A stretch of DNA of 64,000 bases from an uncultured Collinsella sp. (GTDB lineage: Bacteria > Actinomycetota > Coriobacteriia > Coriobacteriales > Coriobacteriaceae). A program made the position numbers and the translations under genes. The notes beneath the pieces were generated by a model. It saw only the letters and a list, made by a program, of their open reading frames with translations, was not told the origin of the DNA and made no database searches. Positions 16,759 to 25,212 of the stretch are shown one piece after another. The stretch lies in assembly GCA_900764955.1 (NCBI GenBank), contig CAAFPY010000004.1:7553-71552 (forward strand), given 5' to 3'. Positions within the stretch are counted from its first letter, which is position 1. Every line of letters begins with the position of its first letter.

Positions 16759-19500
16759 ATGGACAAGACCACACAGGACAGCTTGGCAAAGAAACCCGTC
16801 GACATGAGGGACAGGATTCTCGAGCATCTCGAGGCCCTCACCTCTGCCGTCTCGCTCGACGACCTTGCCCGTCTGTCCACCTCCGACATCGCCGAGACGC
16901 TCATCATCTCCAGGAGCCTGGCGAGCCAGTACCTCAACGACCTTGTTCGCGCCGGTCTTGTGGTTAAGGTGGCGGGCAGGCCTGTCCGTTATTTTCATCG
17001 CCGCGCGTTCCAGAAGCGTTTTCAGGTAAAGCTCTCTGCAAGCGAGTACGCCTCGCTCGCCGACCTCATCCAAGCGACGGGAATCGCCGATCACCGCGAC
17101 TTCGCGCGTGCCGTGGGCTTCGACATGAGCCTCAGCTCCGTTGTCGAGCAGTGCAAGGCTGCGGTTCAGTACCCTCCGTTTGGCCTGCCCATCCTCTTGA
17201 GCGGCGGCGTGGGTGTCGGTAAGTCTTTCCTTTCTCGCCTTGTGTACGAGTACGGCAAGAACCAGGGCTTGCTGTCCCGCGACTCCTCCTATGTGCGCAT
17301 CGACTGCGCCGGGGTCCCGGACGCCGCCTCGTTCAACGGGCTTCTTGACGAGTCGATCGCGAAAGCGCGCGGGGGTGTGGTCTTTGTCAACGGCATCGAG
17401 GCACTCTCTCCCTCTGCGATGGAGCACTGCCTTGCGACGGCCCTCGGGCTCGATGCCTCCCAGGATGCGCCGCGCGCTCGCCTCGTTCTTTCGACGACGC
17501 TTTCCGCCGATGACCTGAAGGTTTCCTCGGCCTACAGCAAAATGCCCATCTGTGCCCGCGTCCCCTCACTCAAGGAGCGGACCCCCGAGGAGCGCGAGGA
17601 TCTCATCTTGAGCTTCCTGCGCAGCGAGGGGTGCCGTATCGGTTCTGATGTGAAGATCAGCCGCGGCGCATACCGTTGCCTCGTGAACGCGGACTTTTCC
17701 GATAACATCGCCGGCTTGCGCGCCTGCGTGACGAACTGCTGCGCCAAAGCGTTCCTCAATCGCGAGGGCGACTACGTCGTCGTTCGCCCGTATCTTCTTC
17801 CCAGCGGGCTCCTCTCCTCCGCGCAGATCGATCAACAGCCCGACGATGGCGTTCTGATCGACGCGTCTCTGGATGCCGCCGAGAGCACAGGGCCGGTCGA
17901 GCAGGCGCTCGATGCCCTGTGCTCCCTCGATGAGCGATTCTACGCCGGGGAGCTCTCTGTCTCCGAGCTTGTCTCGCAAGCTGTCTCCGCTGTGCGCGGC
18001 GTTGAGGATCACTTGATCTTCGACCACGGCGTCGCCTCCTCGAGGTCGCGCGCCTTCGAGCGCGTCGTGGGCGCGGTCCTTGCCGACGCAGGCTCTTCTT
18101 ATGGCATCGAGCTTTCGAGGAAGGTCGCTTTTCTACTGGCCCAGGAGATTTGCCTGCAGTTGTGGCCGGGTATCGGCCTGGCTAAGCGAAAGTCTGCCTG
18201 TGCGGAGCAAATCTCCCATCTCCTCGGTGCCGTGACCTCCGAATTGCCGTTTGCCTCGAGTGTCTCCGATCAGGTCGCCGCAGACGTGGAAGGGGCGCTG
18301 GGAATCTCGCTCGATCACTTCACGAAGACGCTTCTGACGCTGTGCGTCGCATCGGAGTCTCGCGATGCGAAGGCCCTTCGGACGCTCTGCGTCATCTTGT
18401 CCCACGGCTACTCAACGGCGACGAGCATCGCCGACGCGGCGAACCGTATGCTCGGCATGCATGTGTACGAGGCTGTCGACATGCCCTACGACCAGCAGCT
18501 GAAGGACATCGTCGGTCCGCTCCAGCGCCTCGTCGACCGCCATTCCTACTGCACCGGGGTCGTGTTCCTCGTCGACATGGGCTCCTTGGAGGAGGCCTAT
18601 AAGGCCCTCGAGAACGTTACCGACTCCACTATCGGCGTGGTGAACAACGTCTCTACCGGTCTTGCGCTCGAGATCGGGGTCGGGCTGCTCGGCGGCAAGT
18701 CCATCGCCGAGGTTCTTGGCGATGCGACCGCCGCGTGCGTGACGCACTGCAAGGTGATCGAGCGCGTCAACCGTGAGGACGCCATCGTCTTCTGCTCCGA
18801 GTCCGGGGTCGACGCCGCGGAGAGGATACGCCAGCTCGTCTCGCAGAGCCTCCCGCGCACCATAGGCGCGCGCCTGCTCACGAGGCCCTTCAAGCAGCTC
18901 GTCGCGAACGGGTCGAACGACGCCGTTTTCTCCGAGCACCGCGTCTGCGCCGTCATCGGCACGGGAGACCCCGGGGTCGCCTCCGTCCCCTTCGTCGCCC
19001 TCGAGGACATCATGTCGACGGCGTCCGCCTCTAAGGTTGATGCCGTGTTCGGCAGGTGGCTTGACGCTTCCGAGCTCTCTTCTTTCCACGAGAAGCTGCT
19101 CTCGAACATGACGCTGCAGAACGTCATCCGCTCCATCACCATCCTCGACCCGGAGCGGCTATTCCATGAGATCGAGAGCGCCGTGCACGAGCTTCAGCGC
19201 AGGACAGGCGAGAAGATCGGCAGCAACGCCATCATTGGGCTCTACGTTCACCTCTGCTGTCTCGTCGAGCGCCTTGTTACCAGAAACCCCATTGAGACCT
19301 ACGTTGGCCAGGACCGCTTCGAGGAGGAACGCGCCGATTTCATCGAGTCCTTCAGGCAGAGCTTCTCGAGCATCTCGACGCGCTATCGCGTAGAGGTTCC
19401 CGTAAGCGAGATCGCATATGTCTTCGACTACATAAGCGTGAGCGCCGCCCCGGCGCGAGAAGAGCGCCTCGGCTCCTCGGACCTCCTGCTCGACGAGTGA
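16759..19500 (+). CDS. LevR-like PTS-controlled regulator with degenerate AAA+ domain
   Basis: 913 aa. Order: winged helix (about 15-80), AAA+ region (about 120-350) with Walker A SGGVGVGKS at 148-156, a PRD-like part with His418 and His423, an EIIA-man-like domain with His549 in SHGYSTA, and a second PRD with His831. This is the LevR layout. However the Walker B acidic pair is replaced by N211-G212 (VVFVNGIEAL) and no GAFTGA loop for sigma-54 is found. It may regulate without sigma-54 ATPase remodelling. GAGGAGG precedes the ATG. It probably controls the adjacent PTS, GH172 and fructokinase genes in response to PTS phosphorylation. Confidence 0.85.
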   Translation: MDKTTQDSLAKKPVDMRDRILEHLEALTSAVSLDDLARLSTSDIAETLIISRSLASQYLNDLVRAGLVVKVAGRPVRYFHRRAFQKRFQVKLSASEYASLADLIQATGIADHRDFARAVGFDMSLSSVVEQCKAAVQYPPFGLPILLSGGVGVGKSFLSRLVYEYGKNQGLLSRDSSYVRIDCAGVPDAASFNGLLDESIAKARGGVVFVNGIEALSPSAMEHCLATALGLDASQDAPRARLVLSTTLSADDLKVSSAYSKMPICARVPSLKERTPEEREDLILSFLRSEGCRIGSDVKISRGAYRCLVNADFSDNIAGLRACVTNCCAKAFLNREGDYVVVRPYLLPSGLLSSAQIDQQPDDGVLIDASLDAAESTGPVEQALDALCSLDERFYAGELSVSELVSQAVSAVRGVEDHLIFDHGVASSRSRAFERVVGAVLADAGSSYGIELSRKVAFLLAQEICLQLWPGIGLAKRKSACAEQISHLLGAVTSELPFASSVSDQVAADVEGALGISLDHFTKTLLTLCVASESRDAKALRTLCVILSHGYSTATSIADAANRMLGMHVYEAVDMPYDQQLKDIVGPLQRLVDRHSYCTGVVFLVDMGSLEEAYKALENVTDSTIGVVNNVSTGLALEIGVGLLGGKSIAEVLGDATAACVTHCKVIERVNREDAIVFCSESGVDAAERIRQLVSQSLPRTIGARLLTRPFKQLVANGSNDAVFSEHRVCAVIGTGDPGVASVPFVALEDIMSTASASKVDAVFGRWLDASELSSFHEKLLSNMTLQNVIRSITILDPERLFHEIESAVHELQRRTGEKIGSNAIIGLYVHLCCLVERLVTRNPIETYVGQDRFEEERADFIESFRQSFSSISTRYRVEVPVSEIAYVFDYISVSAAPAREERLGSSDLLLDE

Positions 19501-19623
19501 CCTTCCCCGCGCCGCCGCAAGCTGACCGCGCGTCCTCAATAATCCGATAACCCCTTGCCCGGCGCGAATCCGGATAGCGCCGAGGCAGTACCGAACGCAA
19601 AACTTCATTTGATAGGAGCAAAC

Positions 19624-20097
19624 ATGAGTGTTGTTATGGCACGAATCGACAATCGCCTGCTTCACGGCATCATCGTGACGCAGTGGGCCCCGGTGTCGGG
19701 CGCGACCCGAGTCATGGTCATCGACGACAAGGTCGCCGGCGACGAGGTCCTGAAGTCCACCATGAGGATGGCGCGCCCCGCGGGCATGGCCGTTTCGATC
19801 ATCTCCGAGCAGACCGCGCTCAAGAACTTCGCCGCGGGCAAGTACGACCGCGAGAAGGTCTTCGTCATCGCCAAGGAGCCCGAGACGATGCTTCGCCTGG
19901 TCGAGTCGGGCGTCGAGCTCCCGTCGCTGGTCGTCGGCGGCTCGCTCGTCAAGGAGGACGGCATCCAGCTCACCCAGCGCGCCTACGCCTCCGCCGAGAA
20001 CGTCCAGAGCTACAAGGCGCTCATCGCCCGTGGCGTCAAGGTGACGGCCCAGTTCGTGCCCGCCGACAAGCCCGTCTCCGTCGCAGACCTCATCTAA
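19624..20097 (+). CDS. PTS mannose/fructose-family EIIB
   Basis: 157 aa. Phospho-acceptor His14 lies in DNRLLHGII. TAGGAGC precedes the ATG at 19624, chosen over an upstream in-frame start that would add an atypical N-terminus. First structural gene behind the LevR-like regulator, in a full EIIB-IIC-IID-IIA set, so this is an independent second mannose-class PTS. Confidence 0.93.
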   Translation: MSVVMARIDNRLLHGIIVTQWAPVSGATRVMVIDDKVAGDEVLKSTMRMARPAGMAVSIISEQTALKNFAAGKYDREKVFVIAKEPETMLRLVESGVELPSLVVGGSLVKEDGIQLTQRAYASAENVQSYKALIARGVKVTAQFVPADKPVSVADLI

Positions 20098-20106
20098 GGG
20101 GGAAAT

Positions 20107-20892
20107 ATGGTCAACTTCACTATCCTGCAGGTCGTCCTTTTGACCCTGCTGGCCTTCATCAAGCACGTGGACTACTACGGCATCCCGATGATCTTCGTCA
20201 ATTACGCCGTTTTCTGGGGCCTCATCACCGGAGTCGTCATGGGCGACTGGAAGACCGGCCTTGTCATCGGCGGCACCATTCAGCTCATGCAGCTCGGCGT
20301 CGCGGGCTTCGGCGGCTCCTCCATTCCCGACTACGGCACGATGGCCATCATCGCCACCGCCTACGGCGTGACCCTGGGCTCCGACACGGGCCTCGCCATC
20401 GGCCTGCCGGTCGGCATGCTCGGCATCCAGCTCGACGTCGTCGCCAAGATCCTCAACGGCTTTGTCGTCGAGAAGTCCCAGAAGTTCTGCAACGAGGGTA
20501 AGTTCAATCAGATGAACGCCATCCTGTGGGTCTGCCCCGCGCTCTTCGGCCTGTGCGCCGCCCTGCCCGTCTTTGTCTCCGTGACGCTCGGCCAGCCCGC
20601 CGTCAACTGGCTCCTCGAGGTCATGCCCCAGTGGTTCCTCTCCGGCCTCACCCTCGCCGGCAAGATGCTCCCGGCCGTCGGTATCGCCATGCTGCTCCGC
20701 TACATGCCAACCGCCAAGTACTTCCAGTACCTGCTCGCCGGTTTCTTCCTCTCGGCCTTCCTGAACGTGCCCATCATCGGTGCCGCCATCGTCGGCTTTG
20801 CCCTCGCGATCGCGTTCTACCAGCGCGCCGAGAGGGACACCGAGCTCGCCGCCCACGCTTCCGCAGACGCCTTCATCGGAGAGGATGAGTAA
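20107..20892 (+). CDS. PTS mannose/fructose-family EIIC
   Basis: 261 aa polytopic membrane subunit with the conserved GGTIQLMQLGVAGFGG region and a soluble acidic C-terminus. AAGGGGG precedes the ATG, 9 bp after IIB. It forms the transport channel with the following IID. Confidence 0.93.
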   Translation: MVNFTILQVVLLTLLAFIKHVDYYGIPMIFVNYAVFWGLITGVVMGDWKTGLVIGGTIQLMQLGVAGFGGSSIPDYGTMAIIATAYGVTLGSDTGLAIGLPVGMLGIQLDVVAKILNGFVVEKSQKFCNEGKFNQMNAILWVCPALFGLCAALPVFVSVTLGQPAVNWLLEVMPQWFLSGLTLAGKMLPAVGIAMLLRYMPTAKYFQYLLAGFFLSAFLNVPIIGAAIVGFALAIAFYQRAERDTELAAHASADAFIGEDE

Positions 20893-20894
20893 CC

Positions 20895-21728
20895 ATGGAA
20901 AACGAGAACATCACCGCCGTCGCCGAGGGCAAGCCCTCCGGCTACAAGGTCACCAAGAAGGACCTGCGCAACGCGAACTGGCGCTGGCTCATGAGCGTGT
21001 GCACCTTCAACTACCAGACCCAGCAGGGCGCCTCAGTCGCCTACGCCCTCTCGCCGGTCCTGAGGAAGATCTACACGAACGACGAGGACTATAAGCAAGC
21101 GCTCAACAACCACTTCCGCTACTACAACACCCAGCCTTGGCTCGCCGCCATCATCCTTGGCGCCTGTGTGGCCATGGAGGAGCGCGACGGCCTAGCGGCG
21201 GCGGACGCCGTCCAAGACCTGAAGATCGGCACCATGGGACCGCTCGCCGGCGTCGGCGACTCCCTGCTCATGACCATGATCCCGACCATCATGGGCTCCA
21301 TCGCCGCCTACATGGCCATCGAGGGCAACCCCGTGGGAGCCGGCATCTGGTTCGCGCTCATCCTGGCCATCTTCTGGGTCCGCATGCACGCCCTCGAGTT
21401 CGGCTACAAGCAGGGCGTGAAGCTCGTCACCGACTTCAGCGAGAAGCTTCCCAACCTCACTGCCGCCGCCTCCGTGCTCGGCCTCACCGTGGTCGGCTGC
21501 CTCATCGCCTCGGTCATCGGCGTCACCTGCCCGATTAGCTTCAGCTTCGGCGACGTCGCGATGGAGATTCAGCCGCTGCTCGACAAGATCCTGCCTGCCA
21601 TGATCCCCGCCGCCATCACGGGAAGCGCGTATTACCTTCTTACCAAGAAGAACGCGAGCATGACGGCCCTCATCCTCGTGGTGATCGTCCTCGCGATGGT
21701 CGCCTCCGCCGCCGGCATCCTCGCCTAG
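20895..21728 (+). CDS. PTS mannose/fructose-family EIID
   Basis: 277 aa. It shows the family N-terminal pattern (NYQTQQGASVAYALSPVLRK), the GPLAGVGDSLLMT segment and terminal membrane helices. Two bases separate it from IIC, and its ribosome site (GGAGAGGATGAG) lies in the IIC 3' end. Confidence 0.93.
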   Translation: MENENITAVAEGKPSGYKVTKKDLRNANWRWLMSVCTFNYQTQQGASVAYALSPVLRKIYTNDEDYKQALNNHFRYYNTQPWLAAIILGACVAMEERDGLAAADAVQDLKIGTMGPLAGVGDSLLMTMIPTIMGSIAAYMAIEGNPVGAGIWFALILAIFWVRMHALEFGYKQGVKLVTDFSEKLPNLTAAASVLGLTVVGCLIASVIGVTCPISFSFGDVAMEIQPLLDKILPAMIPAAITGSAYYLLTKKNASMTALILVVIVLAMVASAAGILA

Positions 21729-21754
21729 CTTCGACCCAAGAGATTGGTGAATCA

Positions 21755-22153
21755 ATGAGAAAGATAGTTGTGGCGAGCCATTCCCTTCTCGCCCAGGGCT
21801 TCAAGGACACCCTCGAGTTCCTTACGGGTAAGGGCGACGCCGTCAACGCCGTGTGCGCCTACGTGAACGACAACGGCGAGGGGCTCGACGCGGCGGTCGA
21901 GGCGGCTCTTTCGGGCACTGACGAGGTCGTCGTCCTCACCGACGCGTACGGCGGCAGCGTGAACCAGCGCTTTTCCCGTTTCGCCTCCGACCGGATCCAC
22001 GTGATCGCGGGTGTCAACCTCCCGCTCGCCATGACGGTCGCGCTCGCGCGCCCCGACGAGAAACTCGACTTCGACGCCCTCGTCAACGAGGCGCGCCAGC
22101 AGATCATCTACGTGAACGGTGCCAGTTCCGCCGAGTGCGACGACGACGAATAG
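21755..22153 (+). CDS. PTS mannose/fructose-family EIIA
   Basis: 132 aa, single EIIA domain. His9 in ASHSLLAQG is the site phosphorylated by HPr. It ends with an acidic tail (ECDDDE). It completes the PTS and, by the known LevR logic, its partner EIIB would report sugar flux to the regulator. Confidence 0.92.
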   Translation: MRKIVVASHSLLAQGFKDTLEFLTGKGDAVNAVCAYVNDNGEGLDAAVEAALSGTDEVVVLTDAYGGSVNQRFSRFASDRIHVIAGVNLPLAMTVALARPDEKLDFDALVNEARQQIIYVNGASSAECDDDE

Positions 22154-22165
22154 AGGAGGTCGACG

Positions 22166-23290
22166 ATGAGAGAGTTCCTTAAGGACGTGTGGATGCACGG
22201 CGGTGAGGAAAGCCGCGCCATCACCCCCGAGAACATCACGGGCGAGAAGGGCCGCGCCGCCATGTCGGCCAGCCACCTCGGCGTCGGCCGCAAGGGCTCG
22301 TGCTGCGTGCCCCTTGAGTCCGGCGAGACCATCACGCTCGCGGACATCGAGGGCCCCGGCATCATCCGCCACATCTGGATGACCGTCCCCGACAAGACCG
22401 CCGCCGGCAGCTTCGTCATGCGTGACCTCGTGCTGCGCTTCTACTGGGACGACGAGGAGACCCCCTCGGTCGAGTGCCCTGTCGGCGACTTCTTCTGCAA
22501 CGGCTTCGGTGAGCGCGCCATCGTCAACTCGATGCCCATCTGCGTGAACCCGACGGGCGGCATGAACTGCTACTTCGAGATGCCCTTCAGGAAGCACGCC
22601 AAGGTCACGCTTACGAGCGAGCACCCCGGGTTCATTAAGTACATCTTCTACACGTTCAACTACGCGCTCACCGACGTGCCGGACGACGCCATGTACTTCC
22701 ACGCCCGCTTTAACCGCGAGCGCAGCACCCGCAGGGGCGTCGACTACACCGTGCTCGACGGCGTGCGCGGCAAGGGCTACTACGTCGGCACCTACATGGC
22801 CCTGTGCGCCCTGGAGCGCTATTGGTGGGGCGAGGGCGAGATGAAGTTCTTCCTCGACGGCGACGAGGAGTTCCCCACGGTCACCTCGACGGGAGCCGAG
22901 GACTACTTCGGCGGTGCCTGGGCCTTCCTCGACAGGCCGCCCCACGCGCTGCCCGAGGCGCAGTGCTTCAACACGCTGTTCGCCGGCTACCCGTACCGCT
23001 CGACGCGCGACGCCACGCGCGACCGCTTCAGCGCGGGCAAGCCGAACCCGAATCCGATGCTCGCGACTAACGACGACGCGCTGCCCAGGCACGGCCTCTA
23101 CAGGTGGCACCTTCCCGACCCGATCTCGTTCAAGGAGGACCTGCGCGTGACGTTCCAGGACCTCGGCAACGACGACATCAAGCTCTACGAGCGCGAGGAC
23201 GACATCTCCACCGTCGCCTACTGGTACCAAAGCGAGCCGCACGCCGTGCTCGCCCCGTTTGCCGCAAGGCAGGACCGCGTGCCCAGGTAG
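22166..23290 (+). CDS. GH172 (DUF2961) glycoside hydrolase-like protein
   Basis: 374 aa with the DUF2961 core: GPGIIRHIWMT, the central GMNCYFEMPF and TSTGAEDYFGGAWAF, where Glu245 is a candidate catalytic residue. Characterised GH172 enzymes act on difructose dianhydride I or on alpha-fructofuranosyl and arabinofuranosyl linkages. There is no signal peptide, so it would act in the cytoplasm on a PTS-imported oligosaccharide. AGAGGAGG precedes the ATG. It lies between PTS IIA and a fructokinase, which favours a fructose-containing substrate. Confidence 0.85.
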   Translation: MREFLKDVWMHGGEESRAITPENITGEKGRAAMSASHLGVGRKGSCCVPLESGETITLADIEGPGIIRHIWMTVPDKTAAGSFVMRDLVLRFYWDDEETPSVECPVGDFFCNGFGERAIVNSMPICVNPTGGMNCYFEMPFRKHAKVTLTSEHPGFIKYIFYTFNYALTDVPDDAMYFHARFNRERSTRRGVDYTVLDGVRGKGYYVGTYMALCALERYWWGEGEMKFFLDGDEEFPTVTSTGAEDYFGGAWAFLDRPPHALPEAQCFNTLFAGYPYRSTRDATRDRFSAGKPNPNPMLATNDDALPRHGLYRWHLPDPISFKEDLRVTFQDLGNDDIKLYEREDDISTVAYWYQSEPHAVLAPFAARQDRVPR

Positions 23291-23369
23291 GGTCGCCTCG
23301 AAACAAGCCAACGTTATGGGCGCCCGCGGTTGACCATGACTGCGGGCGTCCCTTTGTAAGGAGGATCAC

Positions 23370-24254
23370 ATGAGCGAAAAGCAAATGAGGCTCGGCGCCC
23401 TCGAAGCCGGCGGGACCAAGATGGTCTGTGCCGTGGTGTCCGGCGACGGCGAGGTCCTCGACCGTATGGAGACCCCGACGCTTACGCCCGCCGAGACCGT
23501 CCCGCAGATGATCGAGTGGTTCACCGCCCGCGATGTGGACGCGTTGGGCATCGGCGCCTTCGGCCCGACCTGCGTCGACCCCAACGACGAGCGCTACGGC
23601 TCCATCCTCCAGACGCCCAAGCTCGCGTGGCGAGGCCATGGTCTTCGCGCCGCGTTCGCCGACGCCCTCGGGATTCCGGTGGCCTACGACACGGACGTGA
23701 ACGTTGCCTGCCTCGGCGAAGTGGTCTTCGGCTGCTGCAAGGGGCTCGAGGACGCCGTCTACGTGACCATCGGCACCGGCGTGGGCGCGGGCGTCATGTG
23801 CGCGGGCAGACTCCTTCACGGCATGCTGCACCCCGAGGCCGGTCACATGCTGGTAAGGACCCGTCCCACCGAGGAGGGACGCTGCGTCTGCCCGAGCCAC
23901 GCGAGCTGTCTCGAGGGGCTCGCCTCCGGCCCCGCCATCGCCGCGCGCTGGGGAAAGCCCGCGGCCGAGCTCGCGGACAACGATGAGGTGTGGGCGCTCG
24001 AGGGGGATTATCTGGGGCAGATGTGCGCGAACCTCGTGCTCATGTACTCGCCTCGCCGCATCGTCCTCGGCGGCGGCGTGATGCACCAGGAGCAGCTCTA
24101 CGGCATCGTCCACAAGAAGACCCTCGAATATCTGGGTGGCTACATCCAGACCGCCGAGCTTAAGGACATGGAGAGCTACATCTGCGCCCCGGGCTGCGGC
24201 GGCGACCAAGGAATCCTCGGCGCGGCCGAGCTGGCAAGAAGGGCGCTCGCGTAA
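23370..24254 (+). CDS. ROK-family fructokinase
   Basis: 294 aa. ATP-site motif LEAGGTKMV at the N-terminus, and the ROK zinc/substrate region CVCPSHASCLEGLASGPAI, typical of ScrK-like fructokinases. It would phosphorylate fructose released by the GH172 enzyme. TAAGGAGGATCAC precedes the ATG. Last gene of the operon, before a bidirectional terminator. Confidence 0.87.
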   Translation: MSEKQMRLGALEAGGTKMVCAVVSGDGEVLDRMETPTLTPAETVPQMIEWFTARDVDALGIGAFGPTCVDPNDERYGSILQTPKLAWRGHGLRAAFADALGIPVAYDTDVNVACLGEVVFGCCKGLEDAVYVTIGTGVGAGVMCAGRLLHGMLHPEAGHMLVRTRPTEEGRCVCPSHASCLEGLASGPAIAARWGKPAAELADNDEVWALEGDYLGQMCANLVLMYSPRRIVLGGGVMHQEQLYGIVHKKTLEYLGGYIQTAELKDMESYICAPGCGGDQGILGAAELARRALA

Positions 24255-24286
24255 CTTGCGCTCTCTCCGCCATACAACGCGTTAAG

Positions 24287-24336
24287 AAAAGACGAGCGCT
24301 TCTTGCCAATTGAGCGGCAAGAAGTGCTCGTCTTTT
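24287..24336. terminator. Long bidirectional terminator
   Basis: A 21-bp stem (arms 24287-24307 and 24316-24336, one G-U pair) begins with AAAA and ends with TTTT. It serves the fructokinase on the + strand and the DegV relic on the - strand. Confidence 0.92.
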
Positions 24337-24370
24337 GCATTTGTTTTTGGGGCAGGACGCCCCGCCTCCG

Positions 24371-24613
24371 CTAGAGTCCCTGGACCGCCACACCCACGAG
24401 GTTTGGACCGGTGTGGACAAGAAGCGCGGGGCTGATGTCGGAGCGGACGACCTCCACCGCGTTGGCCACGCGCTCGCACAGGGCCTGCTCCATGCGGTCG
24501 TAGAGGTCGGCGTGGGCCGAGGTGCGGCTCGCGGCAAAGCGCACCTTGGGGTGCTTCTCGACGATGGCGGCGATGAGCTTGACCTCGGTGCGATGCGGTA
24601 CTTGCACAGCCAT
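24371..24613 (-). pseudogene. C-terminal fragment of a DegV-family protein
   Basis: 80 codons matching the end of DegV fatty-acid-binding proteins: RTEVKLIAAIV, the HAD region (SAHADLYDRM) and the terminal LLVHTGPNLVGVAV, comparable to the usual GAHVGPG-type ending. The N-terminal two thirds are missing; upstream codons are cut by a stop and by the hairpin at 24656. Confidence 0.5.
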
Positions 24614-24655
24614 TTCGTGTACGCGAGGCTGTTGGCTTTCTGGGCCACAGCAATC

Positions 24656-24710
24656 ACCTTCCCCCTAGTATGATGACCTGAACAATCCTCATGCTAGGGG
24701 GAAGGTTTTT
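24656..24710 (+). terminator. 18-bp hairpin with T-run
   Basis: Arms 24656-24673 and 24689-24706 pair over 18 bp with one G-U; the loop is about 15 nt, followed by TTTTT. It could be a terminator or the end of a small mobile repeat. It lies exactly where the DegV fragment loses homology. Confidence 0.6.
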
Positions 24711-24732
24711 GTCGCGTAGCGGAAATTGGCCT

Positions 24733-24792
24733 CCACCCGCTGAGCGGGTGGCTTTCTATGCCGCGCGTGCCGCGCGGCACGGACTAAAGTCC
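24733..24792. repeat. Three abutting small hairpins (IS200/REP-like)
   Basis: CCACCCGC/GCGGGTGG (24733-24751), GTGCCGCGCGGCAC (24767-24780) and GGACTAAAGTCC (24781-24792). Such stacked imperfect hairpins are typical of ends recognised by Y1 (IS200/REP-type) transposases, but no transposase is nearby. Confidence 0.4.
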
Positions 24793-25043
24793 ATGAATAA
24801 AAACGAGGAAGGCCACGTCCGGCCTCCCTCGCAAAGAGTCTCTGATTGCTCCCACTCATTGGGGACAGTCTTAAATGAGTGCTCTTGAAATGCCGGCGCC
24901 TGGGGACGTTCTTTTTCTGTCTGCAGTTTGGGACGATCCTTAGAGCTGCAGCGCGCCATGAGCGACGAGGCGAAGCGGATCATCCTGTCTTTTGAGTTCT
25001 AAGCATAAGCCCCTGTCTCTGAGCAATGACCGGTTCGCATTTG

Positions 25044-25160
25044 TGCGTATTTGCGTGCGTGGGATTGCGTGAATATGCGTATAGATGCGCCGTTTACGGG
25101 ACAAAAATGACCGTTTAGCGGTGAGATACACAAAAACGCGCACAGACGCGCGTGTTTGTG
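25044..25160. promoter_or_regulatory. Phased TGCGT repeats and a palindrome upstream of the oxidoreductase
   Basis: TGCGT (or TGCGC) starts at 25044, 25052, 25056, 25066, 25076 and 25086; the last three are exactly 10 bp apart. A 13-bp inverted repeat, CACAAAAACGCGC (25129-25141) and GCGCGTGTTTGTG (25148-25160), follows with one mismatch. Likely operator sites, perhaps for the DeoR-type regulator encoded two genes downstream. Confidence 0.45.
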
Positions 25161-25212
25161 CGAATATAGAGCTATCCGAAATGCAAGACGTTCTATGACA
25201 CAGGAGGCACAT

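Noticed and set aside
19501..19623. Sigma-54 (-24/-12) promoter before the second PTS
   Set aside because: The closest GG...GC pair has 11 rather than 10 intervening bases and otherwise poor match.
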